Below, in pieces: positions 4,930 to 6,875 of a DNA stretch of 6,875 nucleotides. The position numbers and the translations under genes are program-made. The notes below the pieces were generated by a model, which ran no database searches, had not been told where the DNA came from, and saw nothing but the letters and a program-made list of their open reading frames with translations. Source of the DNA: Gemmatimonadota bacterium (GTDB lineage Bacteria > Gemmatimonadota > Gemmatimonadetes > Palauibacterales > Palauibacteraceae); assembly GCA_016649455.1 (NCBI GenBank), contig JAENXO010000143.1, positions 1 to 6,875 of the forward strand, read 5' to 3'. The stretch's first letter is position 1; each line of letters opens with the position of its first letter.

Positions 4930-6875
4930 TTGATCCGCACAGCCCTGCTTTGCTCGTACCGCGCTCCCGGCTTGATCATCCTGCTGTGCTTTGCCGCCGC
5001 CTGCCTGAGCGAGGAAGACACCCCCCGCGCGACGAGCACGCACGAGGAGCATTCCGGGGGCGTTCCCGACTGGGAAAACCCGGCGGTGTTCGACATCGGC
5101 AAGGAGCGTCCTCACGCCACCTTCATCCCGTTCCCCGACGTCGCGACGGCGCTGTCCTCCCCCCGCCATGAGTCGCCGTGGTACCAGAGCCTGAACGGGC
5201 AGTGGAGCTTCGACTGGGTTCGGCAGCCGGCCGACCGCCCGCTCGACTTCATGGTCGAGGGATTCGACGCCGGTGACTGGGGGAAGATCGATGTGCCGGG
5301 AAGCTGGGAGATCCAGGGTCACGGCATTCCGCACTACTTCGACGTCGCGTATCCCTTTCCGCCGGATCCGCCGTTCATTCCACACGACTACAACCCTGTC
5401 GGGTCGTATCTGCACACCTTCGAGATCGCGGAGGAATGGGACGGCCGGGAGATCTTCCTGGTATTCGACGGCATTCGCTCCGCCGGCTACGTGTGGGTGA
5501 ACGGTGAGGCGGTCGGATACAGCCAGGACAGCCGCAGTCCGGCCGAATTCCGGATCACCGAATACCTGCGACCGGGAACAAACTCGCTCGCGGTCCAGGT
5601 GTTCCGCTGGAGCGATGGCAGCTACCTCGAGGACCAGGACATGTGGCGGATCAGCGGGATCTTCCGTGACGTGTTCCTGTACTCGCCGCCCCCGGTTCGG
5701 GTGAGGGATTTCGAGGTACAGGCCGGGCTGGACGACGCGTTCACGGATGGCCGGATCTCGGTTCAGGTGGAGGTCCAGGGCGTTTCCGGCACGGAGTCGG
5801 GCTCGATCGATGTCGAATTGCTCGACCCCGCGGGCCGGCCGGTGCCGGGAGTCTCGCTGTCAGGAGCCTACGAGGTCGGTAGCGGCGCGCACGACACCCT
5901 GTCATTCGTGGCCGATGTTGTCGCACCTCTCAAGTGGACGGCCGAGACGCCGAACCTCTACCGCCTGCTGCTTACACACCGGGACGCCGACGGCGAAGTC
6001 CGGGAGGTCGTCACCACGCGAACCGGATTCCGCCGCGTCGAGATCGCCGGCGGACGGCTGCGGGTGAACGGGGTCCCGGTGGTGCTGCGCGGCGTGAATC
6101 GGCACGAGCACGACCCGGAGACGGGCCAGACCGTCTCCGAGGCGGGAATGCTGCGCGACATCGAGTTGATGAAGCAGCACAACATCAACGCGGTCCGCGC
6201 ATCTCATTATCCGAACGTCGCGCGCTGGTACGAGTTGACGGACGAGCACGGACTGTACGTGGTGGACGAGGCGAATATCGAGTCACACGGGATCGACTGC
6301 GATCCCGAGCTCACGCTCGCCGAGAAGCCGGAGTGGCTGGCGGCGCACCTGGATCGGACAGTCCGCATGGTGGAGCGGGACAAGAACCACCCCTCGATCA
6401 TCCTGTGGTCGCTCGGTAACGAGGCCTGCGACGGCGAGAACTTCGTTGCGACCTCCGCCTGGATTCACGAGCGGGATCCGTCGCGTCCCGTGATGTACGA
6501 GCCGGCAGGACGGGCCGATCACGTGGATCTCGTCACCCCGATGTACCCCCGCGACTACATGCTCGAGGCGTACGCCCGCGAGCACGACGACCGACCGTAC
6601 ATCATGTGCGAGTATGCGCACGCGATGGGGAACAGCGTCGGGAATCTGGCCGAATACTGGGAGATCATTTACGAGCATGACATGCTGCAGGGCGGCTTCA
6701 TCTGGGACTGGGTGGACCAGGGCCTGTGGCGCACGGCGGAAGACGGCACCCGCTACTTCGTGTATGGCGGCGACTTCGGCACGGACACCCCGAGCGACCG
6801 CAACTTCCTGCTCAACGGACTCGTCACGGCCGACCGCAGGCCGCAGCCGCATCTCCACGAGGTAAAGAAGGTGTA
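4930..6875 (+). CDS. Glycoside hydrolase family 2 beta-galactosidase-type lipoprotein (3' end cut by window)
   Basis: 648 codons are visible with no stop. Compared with LacZ-like enzymes (about 1000 residues), some 350-400 residues are missing at the C-terminus. It begins with TTG behind a GGAGG site. Residues 1-25 look like a signal peptide (hydrophobic GLIILLCFAAAC) with C25 a plausible lipidation cysteine, although the lipobox AAAC lacks the usual leucine at -3. The GH2 sugar-binding jelly roll spans about 80-250, including SDGSYLEDQDMWR, which is near-identical in E. coli LacZ. An Ig-like domain spans about 255-365. The TIM barrel starts about 370, with RGVNRHEHDP at 387-396. GNEACDG supplies acid/base E498 and CEYAHAMGNS supplies nucleophile E561, equivalent to LacZ E461 and E537. 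WDWVDQGL and LNGLVTADR follow as in LacZ. It would hydrolyse terminal beta-galactosides, or a related glycan sugar, in the periplasm or at the cell surface. It is divergent from the kinase block, and no functional link to it is evident. Confidence 0.93.
   Translation, partial: MIRTALLCSYRAPGLIILLCFAAACLSEEDTPRATSTHEEHSGGVPDWENPAVFDIGKERPHATFIPFPDVATALSSPRHESPWYQSLNGQWSFDWVRQPADRPLDFMVEGFDAGDWGKIDVPGSWEIQGHGIPHYFDVAYPFPPDPPFIPHDYNPVGSYLHTFEIAEEWDGREIFLVFDGIRSAGYVWVNGEAVGYSQDSRSPAEFRITEYLRPGTNSLAVQVFRWSDGSYLEDQDMWRISGIFRDVFLYSPPPVRVRDFEVQAGLDDAFTDGRISVQVEVQGVSGTESGSIDVELLDPAGRPVPGVSLSGAYEVGSGAHDTLSFVADVVAPLKWTAETPNLYRLLLTHRDADGEVREVVTTRTGFRRVEIAGGRLRVNGVPVVLRGVNRHEHDPETGQTVSEAGMLRDIELMKQHNINAVRASHYPNVARWYELTDEHGLYVVDEANIESHGIDCDPELTLAEKPEWLAAHLDRTVRMVERDKNHPSIILWSLGNEACDGENFVATSAWIHERDPSRPVMYEPAGRADHVDLVTPMYPRDYMLEAYAREHDDRPYIMCEYAHAMGNSVGNLAEYWEIIYEHDMLQGGFIWDWVDQGLWRTAEDGTRYFVYGGDFGTDTPSDRNFLLNGLVTADRRPQPHLHEVKKV

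Noticed and set aside
3967..4933. Overlapping plus-strand frames across the kinase and the divergent region
   Set aside because: The translations are Arg/Pro/Ser-rich and unrelated to any family I recognise. The minus strand carries the kinase motifs HNDANDHN and DFGD in the same DNA.
5902..6858. Minus-strand open frames opposite the glycosidase (for example 5902-6249 and 6283-6858)
   Set aside because: The plus strand encodes an uninterrupted GH2 enzyme with all catalytic motifs here. The opposite frames are compositional shadows.

Overview
This window comes from a high-GC bacterial genome. It holds four genes on the minus strand, read right to left as one compact block, and one divergent gene on the plus strand that runs off the right edge. 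Proteins are dense in Gly/Ala/Asp/Arg, spacing is tight, and the plus-strand gene carries a lipoprotein-type signal peptide, which suits a Gram-negative-type heterotroph. The protein style recalls Gemmatimonadota or related soil and marine lineages, but that placement is only an impression. I see no RNA gene, CRISPR array, insertion sequence or phage gene.

Minus-strand block, in transcription order: (1) an APH-fold small-molecule kinase resembling hydroxylysine kinase (HYKK/AGPHD1), about 4804-3812; (2) a class III PLP enzyme of the AGXT2L1/AGXT2L2 group (ethanolamine-phosphate / 5-phosphohydroxylysine phospho-lyases), 3815-2511, overlapping the kinase by the 4-nt ATGA arrangement; (3) an M24B Xaa-Pro aminopeptidase, 2441-1053; (4) a rhodanese plus metallo-beta-lactamase-fold protein resembling persulfide dioxygenases, 1012 to beyond the left edge. 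Kinase plus phospho-lyase is the known two-step logic for hydroxylysine (phosphorylate the side-chain hydroxyl, then eliminate phosphate and release ammonia). Next to a proline-specific peptidase, this suggests use of collagen-like peptides or another hydroxy-amino acid or amino-alcohol source. The enzyme families are well supported; the substrate is inferred.

The divergent region (about 4805-4929) lies between the kinase and a GH2 beta-galactosidase-type lipoprotein (4930 to beyond the right edge). The glycosidase has a clear GGAGG ribosome binding site and a TTG start. The kinase has no ATG/GTG/TTG start upstream of its conserved N-lobe. A 13-codon reading frame in another frame ends just ahead of it, so a frameshift, an assembly error or a non-standard start is likely.

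The 69-bp gap between the phospho-lyase and the peptidase contains most of a perfect 16-bp palindrome, GTGAAGGTACCTTCAC. The 9-mer GTGAAGGTA recurs in the kinase leader. It may be a regulator site or an RNA hairpin between operon segments.
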